This document shows, piece after piece, positions 23,401-32,600 of a stretch of 64,000 bases of DNA. The stretch spans positions 37,088,521 through 37,152,520 of the forward strand of contig OX940866.1 of assembly GCA_954871525.1 (NCBI GenBank), written 5' to 3'. The notes under the pieces are model-generated. The model was given only the letters and a program-made list of their open reading frames with translations. It was not told the origin of the DNA and did no database searches. The stretch comes from Parietaria judaica (taxonomy: Eukaryota > Streptophyta > Magnoliopsida > Rosales > Urticaceae). Every line of letters begins with the position of its first letter. Within the stretch, counting starts at the first letter, position 1. A program made the translations under genes and the position numbers.

Positions 23401-26400
23401 TCAAAGGAGTTGGGGAGGAGAATCCCTCAACACTGTTGCTACAAGCCACTCCGGACAATAAGGACACACAAGGTCCAAAACAAGAGAAGAGAGACGTCTC
23501 TTGGCCAAAGCATTAGCCACCTCGTTACATTCCCGTGGAACCCAAATCCACTCTCCGGTTCCGCCTAGCTCTCGGCCGAGCTCCTGCACCTCCGCAATAA
23601 TCGGACCTTGCAAGCCCAACGAGTCTCGTGCCTTGGTGAGGTGGGAAGCCCGCAAGCAATCCGTCTCGGCATGCTCGATCTTCCACCCCCGTTCGCGTGC
23701 GAAGAGAAGCCCCCGTCGCATCGCAATGCACTCTCCGGTGAGTGCCGAGTCTACACGGTCGACCAAACAAGCCATGACTCCCATAACCCGACCGTGGTGG
23801 TCCCGGACAACTGCTCCCACCGCTGCCCGTTCCGTCTCCCTGTCCCAAGCCGCGTCTACGTTAAGCTTGAGGCTCCCCGCAGCCGGCCCGGACCAAGCCC
23901 TCGGTACGTCCTCCCTCGGCGAGCGGTGGTTCTCCGTCGCGAACGCACACCGCTTGAAACTTGTGAACCATCCGTCGACTTCTTCCACCCAAGTCTCTGG
24001 GGCCCGTACGCGGTGCTCGAAGAGGCGAAGGTTCCGGTCGGACCACGCCGCCCAAATTAGCCCGCAAAAGAGCTCGAAGTGCGGTTTGGAAAGACTCTCG
24101 AGCGCCCGGTAGCACAACTCCCGAAACGGAATCTCCCCCGTCTTTTCCACCCACCTGTGGATCGTCGATGATGCCCAAATGGCCTTGGCCCTCTCACACC
24201 CCCAAATAGCATGTAAGGCGTCCTCCGGGAGCGCCCCGCAAAAGTTGCAAAAGGGTAGAACGTCTACCCCCCGGATCCGAAGTGCCCCATTGGTCGGAAG
24301 AGCTTCCGACCACGCGCGCCACACCATGTGCTTCACTTTCGCGGGGATCGCCGTGCCCCATAAGGCTTTCCACCAGTTCGGCTCCCCCTTTCCCGAGCCC
24401 GAAGGTCCGCACCGTGCTTCCGACCTAGCTAGTCGGTAACCGGACCGCACCGAGTAGATCCCGTTGTCTTCGTGGTGCCAGACAAGTCGATCTAGACCCT
24501 TCCCTACCGGGATCCTCAAGACGGCCTCCGCATCGTAGGGGGTTAAGAGGGCCTCGACCCGAGAGAGGTCCCAATGGCCGTGGGAGATTAGATCGGCTAC
24601 CCGCCACGGATACCCGTCGTCCGGAGCCTCTGAGGTGGCGAAGAAAGCCCCAGGCCGAGGGATCCAGGGTTGGCCGTGGACCCTTACGTTGCCGTCCCCG
24701 ATTTGCCATCTCGTGCCGCGTCTAAGCAAGTCTCGTCCCCAACACAGACTTTTGCACAGGAACGAGGGACGTCCCTTGCATTTGAAGTCGAGGATCGAGG
24801 TGTCGGGGTAGTACTTAGCTTTTAGAATCCGCGCAAGGAGACAACCAGGATTTTGGATGATCCGCCACGAAAGCCGTGCTACGAGGGCCCGGTTGAAATC
24901 ACCCATGTCCTTGAAGCCCAAACCACCTTCCCCTTTCGGCTTTGCGAGAACGTCCCATCTCCGCCAATGGATCTTTCTCGATTCCTCCGACCCGCCCCAC
25001 CAAAACCGAGCGGTAGTAGCGTGAAGATCTTTGATGGTGCGGACGGGGAGCCGGAAAAGACTCATGAGATAGGTGGGGATGGCTTGCACCACTGATTTGA
25101 TCAGGACTTCCCGCCCCCCGGCCGAGAAGAGCTTTGCTTTCCACGTCCCGAGATGCTTCTTGACCCGGGCCGTGATCTTGCTAAAGACCGCGCACTTGTT
25201 TTGGCCGACGTGTACCGGAAGCCCGAGATAAGACTCGAGGTCCGGAACGGCCCGCATACCAAGCACCCGTGAGATGGATCCGCCATGTGTCTCGACTACA
25301 TTTCGTGAAAAGCTCACCATGGACTTATCCGTGTTAACGGTTTGTCCCGTCCCCTTCTCGTAAACTTTGAGGACACCGCTAATAGCTTGGCCGCACCCGA
25401 CACTCGCCTCCCCGAAGATGATGCAGTCATCCGCAAAGAGAAGATGTGTCACCGACGGGGCTCCCCGACGGCACGCGAAACCGTGTAGGAGTCCAAGCCT
25501 CTCTTGCCCTCGGATGAGCGCGGAAAGGCCCTCCGCGCACACTAGGAAGAGGTACGGCGACAAAGGGCAACCTTGCCGGAGTCCGCGGGTCGGCGAGAAA
25601 GAATTTCCGGTTCTTCCGTTAAGGACGATGGAAAAGACCGGTGTCGAAATGCAGTCCCGTACCACGGCTATAATTCGCGGCCCGAACCCCATCCGATGCA
25701 ACATTGCTTCCACGAACCCCCATTCGACCCGGTCGTAAGCTTTGCTCATATCGAGCTTTATGGCCATCGCCCCCTTCTTTTGATGACGGATTTGCCGGAT
25801 AGAATGAAGAAGCTCGTAGGCGATGGCGGCATTGTCCGTAATCAAGCGTCCGGGAACGAAAGCGCTTTGAGCTTCCGAGATGATGGAGGCGAGGGCGTCT
25901 TTTATCCGATTAGCGACCACTTTGGAGACGAGCTTGAGAAGCACATTGCACAAACTAATCGGTCGGAAGTCTTGTACTCTCCTTGGGTTCTTCACCTTGG
26001 GCAAGAGCACAATGTTGGTGGCGTTCCATTCTCTCACACTCCTCCGCCCGTTAAGAACATCCAAACACTCTTCCCGAATCTTCGGCCCCACGGTCCCCCA
26101 AAGTTTTTGGAAGAAAACCGCGTGAAAGCCGTCGGGGCCCGGCGCCTTCCGGGGGCCCATCGAGGAGAGAGCGGCATTGATCTCGTCCGCGGTGAACCTC
26201 TCCTCGGTGATCTCCCGTTGCCCCGCCGAAATAGAAGCAACGTCCTCCGTCGTGATCAAGCCGAAATCCCTCTCCGAGGCGCCGTTCGAAGAGTAAATGT
26301 TCGAGAAGTATTTGTCGAGCACTTCTCGAACATCCTTCTCTGATGTCACCCATTCCCCAGCCTCGTTCAAGATACCTCGGATTTGGTTTTGCGTCCTCCG

Positions 26401-27516
26401 ACGTGTGGCACGGGCGTGGAAGTAAGCCGTGTTCCTATCCCCTTCGCGTAACCAATCGGCCCTCGCGCGTTGCTTCCAAAGATACTCTTCCATCACGAGG
26501 AGCGAATCTCGTTCCTCGTTCAAGGACCTCAAATCGGCTCTTGTTTCCGGAGTAAAATCCGTTTTGTGAAGATGCTCAATCTGCTCCGAGAGCGCTTTGA
26601 TTCTCTTTTCCCGGTTGCCAAAGGTCGTGCCCGCCCATACGCGGAGAGCCTTTTGACACTTCCCGAGGCTTGCCGCACACCTTCTAGAAACCCAGTCGGT
26701 CCCACCCGAACCCCACGCAGCACGGACCACCTCGGCGCAACCGTCGTTTAAGAGCCAACTCGGCTCAAAGGCCCATCTCCTCCCCATGGCCGAGTTGGGA
26801 TTGTGCATCATCGGGTCCGAGCTCGTGTTAATGAGAAGCGCTCTATGATCCGAGCCCCAAAAGCCCAACACCTTCACATTCCCCGACGGGTAAGCCGACT
26901 TCCACGCCGGGTTTGCGCACGCTCGATCGAGTCGACTTTGGACGTTCCGCTCCCCCACTTGCATATTGCTCCAAGTGCAGGGTTCACCTACAAAACCCAA
27001 GTCGAGAAGATCACATACCTCGAGCGCGTTGGCGAAGCGCTCCATGGAAGCTGTCTTCCTCCGAACCCGGCTCACGTGCTCGAACTCGTAAAGCACCTCG
27101 TTAAAATCTCCCGCGCACATCCACGGGCTTGCATCGCCGTTATGAAGCCGACGTAGAAGCTCCCACGAAAGGTGCCGAGAAGCTTCGATCGGGTCCCCGT
27201 AGAAACCCGTGAATCTTGACGTCACCCCGAGCTCGTCTCTAACTCCCACGTCGATATGCCGTCTGCTAAAGCTACGGATATCGACCTCCACCGCGTCATT
27301 CCAAAGGATGTGAATTCCACCACTAAGGCCCTCGGCGTGAACCCCGAACCCGTTGGCCATATTACTTTGACGCTTCAATCTCTCCACCCGGATACCGCTC
27401 AACTTCGTCTCCGAAAGAAAAACGATGTCCGGCTTCCGCTCACAAATAAGTTTTCGTAAGCGGGTCCTCGCCCGGGGATTGCATAATCCCCGAGCGTTCC
27501 AACAAAGGATCTTCAT
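23401..27516 (-). CDS. LINE ORF2: endonuclease, reverse transcriptase, zinc-binding domain, RNase H
   Basis: 1,371 codons without a stop. Residues 1-230 are an APE-type endonuclease (MKILCWNARGL; SETK at 35; GDFNE at 136; GSDHRALL at 221). Residues ~450-760 are the reverse transcriptase (KAPGPDGFHAVFF ~456; KLDMSKAYDRVEW ~587; GLRQGCPLSP; HLLFADDCIIF with catalytic FADD ~694). Near 1080-1150 is the zf-RVT (WWKALWGTAIPAKVKHMVWR, CNFCG, AIWGC). From ~1225 is a C-terminal RNase H domain (LKLNVDAAWDRE, ECNEVANALAKR). All key residues look intact, so the protein could be functional. The stop lies 22 bp from the poly-A tail. Confidence 0.95.
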   Translation of the reverse strand: MKILCWNARGLCNPRARTRLRKLICERKPDIVFLSETKLSGIRVERLKRQSNMANGFGVHAEGLSGGIHILWNDAVEVDIRSFSRRHIDVGVRDELGVTSRFTGFYGDPIEASRHLSWELLRRLHNGDASPWMCAGDFNEVLYEFEHVSRVRRKTASMERFANALEVCDLLDLGFVGEPCTWSNMQVGERNVQSRLDRACANPAWKSAYPSGNVKVLGFWGSDHRALLINTSSDPMMHNPNSAMGRRWAFEPSWLLNDGCAEVVRAAWGSGGTDWVSRRCAASLGKCQKALRVWAGTTFGNREKRIKALSEQIEHLHKTDFTPETRADLRSLNEERDSLLVMEEYLWKQRARADWLREGDRNTAYFHARATRRRTQNQIRGILNEAGEWVTSEKDVREVLDKYFSNIYSSNGASERDFGLITTEDVASISAGQREITEERFTADEINAALSSMGPRKAPGPDGFHAVFFQKLWGTVGPKIREECLDVLNGRRSVREWNATNIVLLPKVKNPRRVQDFRPISLCNVLLKLVSKVVANRIKDALASIISEAQSAFVPGRLITDNAAIAYELLHSIRQIRHQKKGAMAIKLDMSKAYDRVEWGFVEAMLHRMGFGPRIIAVVRDCISTPVFSIVLNGRTGNSFSPTRGLRQGCPLSPYLFLVCAEGLSALIRGQERLGLLHGFACRRGAPSVTHLLFADDCIIFGEASVGCGQAISGVLKVYEKGTGQTVNTDKSMVSFSRNVVETHGGSISRVLGMRAVPDLESYLGLPVHVGQNKCAVFSKITARVKKHLGTWKAKLFSAGGREVLIKSVVQAIPTYLMSLFRLPVRTIKDLHATTARFWWGGSEESRKIHWRRWDVLAKPKGEGGLGFKDMGDFNRALVARLSWRIIQNPGCLLARILKAKYYPDTSILDFKCKGRPSFLCKSLCWGRDLLRRGTRWQIGDGNVRVHGQPWIPRPGAFFATSEAPDDGYPWRVADLISHGHWDLSRVEALLTPYDAEAVLRIPVGKGLDRLVWHHEDNGIYSVRSGYRLARSEARCGPSGSGKGEPNWWKALWGTAIPAKVKHMVWRAWSEALPTNGALRIRGVDVLPFCNFCGALPEDALHAIWGCERAKAIWASSTIHRWVEKTGEIPFRELCYRALESLSKPHFELFCGLIWAAWSDRNLRLFEHRVRAPETWVEEVDGWFTSFKRCAFATENHRSPREDVPRAWSGPAAGSLKLNVDAAWDRETERAAVGAVVRDHHGRVMGVMACLVDRVDSALTGECIAMRRGLLFARERGWKIEHAETDCLRASHLTKARDSLGLQGPIIAEVQELGRELGGTGEWIWVPRECNEVANALAKRRLSSLVLDLVCPYCPEWLVATVLRDSPPQLL

Positions 27517-27740
27517 TGCTCCCGGCCGGCCCGCCCTTGGCGTGCCGCCGATATCACTGGGTCCATCACTCCCATTAATGGGTTACATGGTCCCGAAAAA
27601 CTGACCCTACCACCGGAGAGGATTCCAGAGTAGCACAAAGACAAAGAATCACAAGGATTCACACCGATGAACCGGTAGAGACCAAGTCGAGGCAAGGTTT
27701 CAATAAAGTGAGTCATTCTCACTTGGAGCTTCATGTGCAC
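27513..27740 (-). other. Short frame overlapping the ORF2 start (possible ORF1 remnant)
   Basis: A 75-codon frame whose TGA stop overlaps the ORF2 ATG as ATGA, the layout often seen between ORF1 and ORF2 in bicistronic elements. It has no CCHC knuckle and no gag-like motif, and an in-frame TAG lies three codons upstream of its ATG. It may be the rump of a lost ORF1, or chance. Confidence 0.3.
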
Positions 27741-28312
27741 CTATGAAGCATTTGTAACGAAACTGCGGGACTTAAAACACAAACAATATGATTTGGGTGC
27801 AGAGGCGGGCCGAAAAACAGATTTTGACAGAGAACTTTAAGTCTGGCATTTTATCGAACACTTGGTCCACACAGAGAAATTTTCCAGCAAACCTTGGTGG
27901 AGAAGAAGGTGTCCTAAACAACGAGCCATGAATTCGAGGCTTTCTTCTTCAGCTGAGACCCTGAAATCAAGCTCCGACAAGCTCTGAATCGCTGAGCAAT
28001 GCATCCACCGAGGCCCATGCCTTCGAAGAACTGATCGCTAAGAGCACTGGAAGCCTTTCTTTGTCCATCGCACATAATCTTCTTGTTAAAGCCCTACTTC
28101 ATTTGTAGCTTCGATCGTTTGATAAGAGCTGAATAGCTGAAGTGACTGAAGCTTTCTCCACTGTCTTCTTCTCCGATCTCTGCCCTAATTTCTTCTTCGT
28201 TGCGAACAATCGAACCCGTAGTCTGGTGACTTTTAAGAGGCTGTGTTGTATAGTGTAACTGTAATGTACGACAATCCATAATGCAGAGGTGAGTGTATCA
28301 AAGGAAGCTTCC

Positions 28313-28340
28313 TAATAGCAAAGGCGGTCTCCTTTGTGTT
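28313..28340 (-). pseudogene. Captured ribosomal protein L17 (uL22) exon, 5' part
   Basis: The minus strand starts immediately after an acceptor (TTGCAG) with NTKETAFAIRK, matching the conserved NTRETAFAIRK block of L17 at a natural exon start, phase 0. The exon is then interrupted by the LINE and resumes at 23368. A retained splice acceptor means the capture happened at DNA level, not through mRNA. Confidence 0.72.
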
Positions 28341-28832
28341 CTGCAATAAAAAGCAAACAGAGAAGCATCAACATAAGTACATTTCCTTTACTTTTCATAC
28401 TGATAACATGAATACAAAGCTGAAAAAATAGAGCATTATTTACTGAACCATCAGCCACAAATATCAAAATAGAGATTCACCCAAGGACAATGCACAACCG
28501 ATATTCCTAATGTTTACGAGAGGCCAATTCACAAAAGGCAAAAAGCCACTGCTTTTTGTCTCAGAACCAAATCAATAACGGGAAACAAAACCAAAATCGC
28601 AGAACCCACTTGAACCCGTTAGAATATGACGGGGCGTTCTTAGCACAATCGAATCGGTTCATGCCCAAGAACGCATCACCCTGACAGATATACCCTTGCA
28701 AAACTGTAAAATAAAACTAAATCTAAAACTTGGAATTGCTTGCTATTCAAGCTCTGCAAAGCCAAATTTCATGGCTGACACCTTCTAATTCAATCAGTTT
28801 GAGATGTTCTTGCTTCGATCAACGAATCTTAC

Positions 28833-28910
28833 CTGAGAAAGAAGCGCATCGGCGTCGGAGAAATCGTCGTTGCGGTACTCGATCTCCACCTTCTTCCTCA
28901 GCGCCAGCGT
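28833..28910 (-). pseudogene. Exon-like segment of unknown origin upstream of the L17 exon
   Basis: 26 codons (TLALRKKVEIEYRNDDFSDA and onward to LLSQ), bounded by an acceptor (TTTTCAG) and a consensus donor (CAGGTAAG), phase 0 at both sides. I do not recognise the protein. It would splice in frame to the L17 exon downstream on the same strand, giving a chimeric reading frame. Confidence 0.45.
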
Positions 28911-29323
28911 CTGAAAATCGAAATCGAACAAACTGAAAAATCAAATCTTTATGCATAATAAGTACATGAAGATATGGAATGGCGTTGCCCTAGATTTCTG
29001 AAACTCTTGGTTTCTGGCGTGAAGGAAAGGCGAGAAGAGAGATGGGGTTTGGAAGGGAGCTCCTGGGTTTGCACTTGCAGAGACGATGCGAAGCTTGGTC
29101 TCCGAGAGTTTGGAAGGGAGCTCCGAGAGTCTGGAGGAAGGAGAAGTTGCCGGCGGCGGCGAGGAGGAGTCTGGGTTGCATTTGATCGGCGGCGAAGAGA
29201 CGAAGACGGTCAGCGGCGAAGAGAGAGGAAGAGAGAGGAGAAGTTGCATTCGAGCTCGCTGGGTGAGCAGAGAGGAAGAGAAGAGAGTGAGGGGAGAGTG
29301 AGAGAGCTGGGTTAAGTTAACCC

Positions 29324-29428
29324 AAGGCATGGGTTTAAATTGATTTCGGGAATAGTTTTGAAATTTATTAAATTTGGGTATTTTTTCGTTCAAACTTACT
29401 TTACCGGGCATACTTATTGAAGTTCCCC
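29324..29428 (-). repeat. Right terminal inverted repeat of the 12-kb element
   Basis: Ends TTATTGAAGTTCCCC. It is the inverted partner of 17470-17575 and ends 203 bp before the PEX5 start codon. Confidence 0.75.
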
Positions 29429-29528
29429 TTCACAAATATCCATATCTTATGAATCCGAATAAGAAGTCTTAATTTAAGATAAAGAAGCTTGTATTGGGCC
29501 ATGTTATGGGCCTGGCTTCACGAATCCC

Positions 29529-29530
<2 letters not shown>

Positions 29531-29569
<39 letters not shown>
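29531..29569. repeat. (TA)n microsatellite in the PEX5 5' flank
   Basis: About 19 TA dinucleotides, 60 bp upstream of the PEX5 ATG. Confidence 0.9.
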
Positions 29570-29572
<3 letters not shown>

Positions 29573-29631
29573 TGCAAGTGCTAGTGCATAGGGAATTGGA
29601 TTTTTATTATCAATAAATAGAAGATCTGGCG

Positions 29632-32600
29632 ATGCGTGACCTGATGACCGGTGCAGCCGCGTGTTCGGTGCCGGGCTCCTCCTCCTCGCCGGCGAATCCT
29701 CTGGGGGCTCTGGCCGGCGCTCTCATCGGCTCTTCCTTCAAGAATAAGGTACTTTCCAACTTTCTTCAAATTGACTTCTCTCTCTCCTTCTTCTCACTTT
29801 CCGATGATTGTCCCAAAAAAAGGAAAGGCTGGAGGAGATTCCCACGGCGGCAGCAGGATTCTACGAGCAGCAGCAGCATCGTCCTGTCCATGAACTGCCC
29901 GGCTCTGAGTTGGACCGCCCACTCATTGCTCCGGGCTCCCAGGTTTCGCACTCTTGCTTGCTTGCTTGCTTGTTTATGTATTCAGCAGCATCTCACGCCC
30001 AAACGGAACAGGGATCAGACTTCATCGGCGCCTTCCGCTCCGGCGATGACGCGCTGTCCGATGCCTGGAACGACGTCCAATCTCATCTTCCTCCCGACGC
30101 TGCCCAATTCCGTCAATCTCAACCCATTGTCGACGGTAACCACCGCCCTTTTACAATTAATGTAAAGATGAAGATCAGTTGTCATGAAACTAACAAAGTA
30201 TGTATTTCAGGTGCGCCTCAAAGAGTACTATCGAACTTCTTCCATTCGTTTGTGGAGACCAGTCGCGGTGGAATCCCTTTTTGCCCTGCTCCTCTTCCTA
30301 TGCTGGGATTGTCTCAAGGTGACAAGCAATGCATCCTCAATCGCACCGCCATCATGGCCCGGCACATCTTTGCTGATAAAGGCGAAGAATTTATCAACGC
30401 ACAGGTTTCAACTCAACCCAACCCTATCCTATGCCTCACAGTATGCCATTGGAGATTAACCGTCTATATTTTGTTCCAGGTCAATGCTCTTTTGTATTCT
30501 CTAGATATAGATAACAATGGGCAGGCCAAAGGGTTTGTACCTGCCAGATTCGGGGAGATGGATGATTTTTGGAACGAGTCCCAAGGCATCGTCAAACCAA
30601 CTTTTCATGCCGCTGATCAGTGGGTTTCTGAATTTAGCCACCAGCAGCAGCAAGGAGGTCCTGAGTCCTGGGCTCACTCATTTGAACACCAACGTGGTGC
30701 CAGTGGTTGGGCCTCTGAATTTGAGCAGGCAAGGAACCATACCTTTGATATATTACTTAGCTGTTGGACTGCTTATTTCATTTAAGACTTCATGTTATGC
30801 CGTCAGCACTATAATGGAAAGCATATCAATTTCCAGTGTGCTGTATTGATGTCAGTTTTGTTTTGTACATCATTAGCTGTTTTAATCTTGACATTTTTCT
30901 CTCATGGGAGCAGTCGCAGTTGACAACGTTGGATCACATGGGAGGTGCAAAAGTAGCCAACTTTGCTGCTGTGGAGCAGAGTCGTATGCTTGCCAACACA
31001 CTGGCTCAAAACCGTGACCCTAAATTTCAGGTTTATATTGTTTCTCAAAAGTTTTGCTCATCATGTGGTGATGCTTTGTTATCTTTTATGAAATCTTTAT
31101 GCACATAAACATAAGCTTTGGAAACAATTCTGTTCCGGCAATATGCTCTAGCAAGTCTTTTTCATGCTTCTTACTTTATATATTGTTGGACTTGGATATC
31201 TTGGTGACATCATATTGCAACATTCATTTTTCTCAATCAATTTTTCATTTTTATATACGTGAAGATGGATTGGATCTGATTGTCATATTAACTGTGTATT
31301 CAGAATTCGAAGTTTCTTCAGTTTGTATCAAAGATGAGTCGTGGTGAACTAAGTATTGATGATAATCAAGTGAAGGTAACAGCTCCATCATCTGGGGATT
31401 GGGCAACAGAATATCAACAGCACTACAATGATGGTCCTGCTTGGGCTGATGAATATGTACGGTACAACATACTATATTTGCAAGCACATTATGGATTTTT
31501 TTTTTGGTGCATATCAAACTTTTCCGTTACTATCTACGTTTGCGTTTCAAGGTTGTTTTCGTTTTATATGGTACTAGTTGACTGCAATTAGGAAGTAATA
31601 GTAGTTGCTGATTCCCCCGTCCCTCCAAATTTAAGTAAATGCTTCTTTCCTTTTGCAGGTTTCTCAGGGAAGTAATCGCTGGGCAAATGAGTTTGCTTCC
31701 GAGAAAGGAAAGTACAGGTCCACTAATGATCAGTGGGTTGATGAGTTCTCTAACTTGCAAATTAATGACTGGGCAGACGAATTCGGGAAGCAAGTTGGTG
31801 AAGGAGCTTTTGGGGAAGCTTCTACCGATAGCTGGGCCAATGCCTATGATGAGTAAGTTATTACTATTCCACATAACTTATTTAAGTTTCTGTATTGAGA
31901 GGAATCTGAACTTATGTTGGCCACGATTGCTCGTATTTCGATGTGTCTCTCCTTGACCACTCTAACTGGCTTGCACAAGGATTAAAAAAATCGCGCTTGT
32001 CGACAAGCTGCAGGGAGAGAAGCTGACGGAGAGTCCCTTTTTAGGTCTTGAAGAGATGGAGAGTTCAAAAAATCGAGGGAGGGAGGGAGGGGAAGGGAAG
32101 GGAAGGGAAGGGAAGGGTAGGGTAGGGTAGGGTAGGGTAGACTCATAATTAGTAATTGTTCGAGCTTTATGTAGAAATATGTGTTGAACATTAACTATAA
32201 GATATACACTAATATTTCGGAACTTTTTTCTTATAATTGAGGTTTACGCCTCGGTTTGCCTCAAGGCTTACACCTCGTGAGATGACGGGACAACGCCTCA
32301 AGGCCATTTACGATTTTTTAATGATGTTGTGTTGTGTCTATAACTTACATGTATCTGTATTCATAAAAACAAGTATGCTTCTTCCTTGTTAATAAGTATT
32401 GCACATATGATGTGAATTACAGGTATTTGAACGAGCAAGTAGCTGGGAAGCAGCGGGCAGATAGTTCTCGGGGGGTGTATGAGTTTGCTGATATGAATCC
32501 TTACGTGGGCCACCCCAATCCCATGAAAGAAGGCCAAGAACTTTTCCGCAAAGGCCTTTTGAGCGAAGCAGTGCTTGCTTTAGAGGCGGAGGTTCTCAAA

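Larger units (their letters stand above)
23369..28296 (-). mobile_element. LINE (L1-type) with intact ORF2, inserted in the TIR element
   Basis: The 17-bp direct repeat atcaaaggaagcttcct flanks it at 23352-23368 and 28297-28313. On the minus strand the 3' end is a run of about 10 A (T run 23368-23377), preceded by a 3' UTR of only about 22 bp. ORF2 is complete. About 780 bp precede ORF2, but no ORF1 of normal length is present. The element is ~4.9 kb, short for an L1 with two ORFs, so it is either 5'-truncated within ORF1 and rearranged, or a form lacking ORF1. Confidence 0.9.
17470..29428. mobile_element. ~12-kb TIR element (Mutator-like, Pack-MULE type) with captured gene fragments
   Basis: The left end (17470 onward) and the reverse complement of the right end (29428 backward) align over about 105 bp. 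Shared blocks in order: GGGGAACTTCAATAA, TATGC.CGGT, AGTAAGT, GAACGAAAAA.TACCC, TTTAATAA.TT.CAAA.CTATTCC, AACCCA. The 8-bp direct repeat ttcacaaa abuts both ends (17462-17469 and 29429-29436). The interior has an LRR fragment, exon-like segments, a 3.4-kb minisatellite, an L17 exon and, inserted later, a 4.9-kb LINE. Without the LINE and its TSD copy the element is about 7 kb. No transposase is visible. Long TIRs favour Mutator-like. An 8-bp TSD is at the short edge for that class, so another TIR superfamily is possible. Confidence 0.72.

Noticed and set aside
23501..27459. Many open frames on the plus strand opposite LINE ORF2 (up to 256 codons)
   Set aside because: GC-rich antisense shadows of a long intact coding frame. 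No recognisable motifs.
28941..29411. 156-codon minus-strand frame at the right end of the 12-kb element
   Set aside because: Ser/Pro-rich low-complexity translation of a GA/CT-rich region that includes the TIR. No motif. It could be a leader of the chimeric transcript, but not a supported protein.
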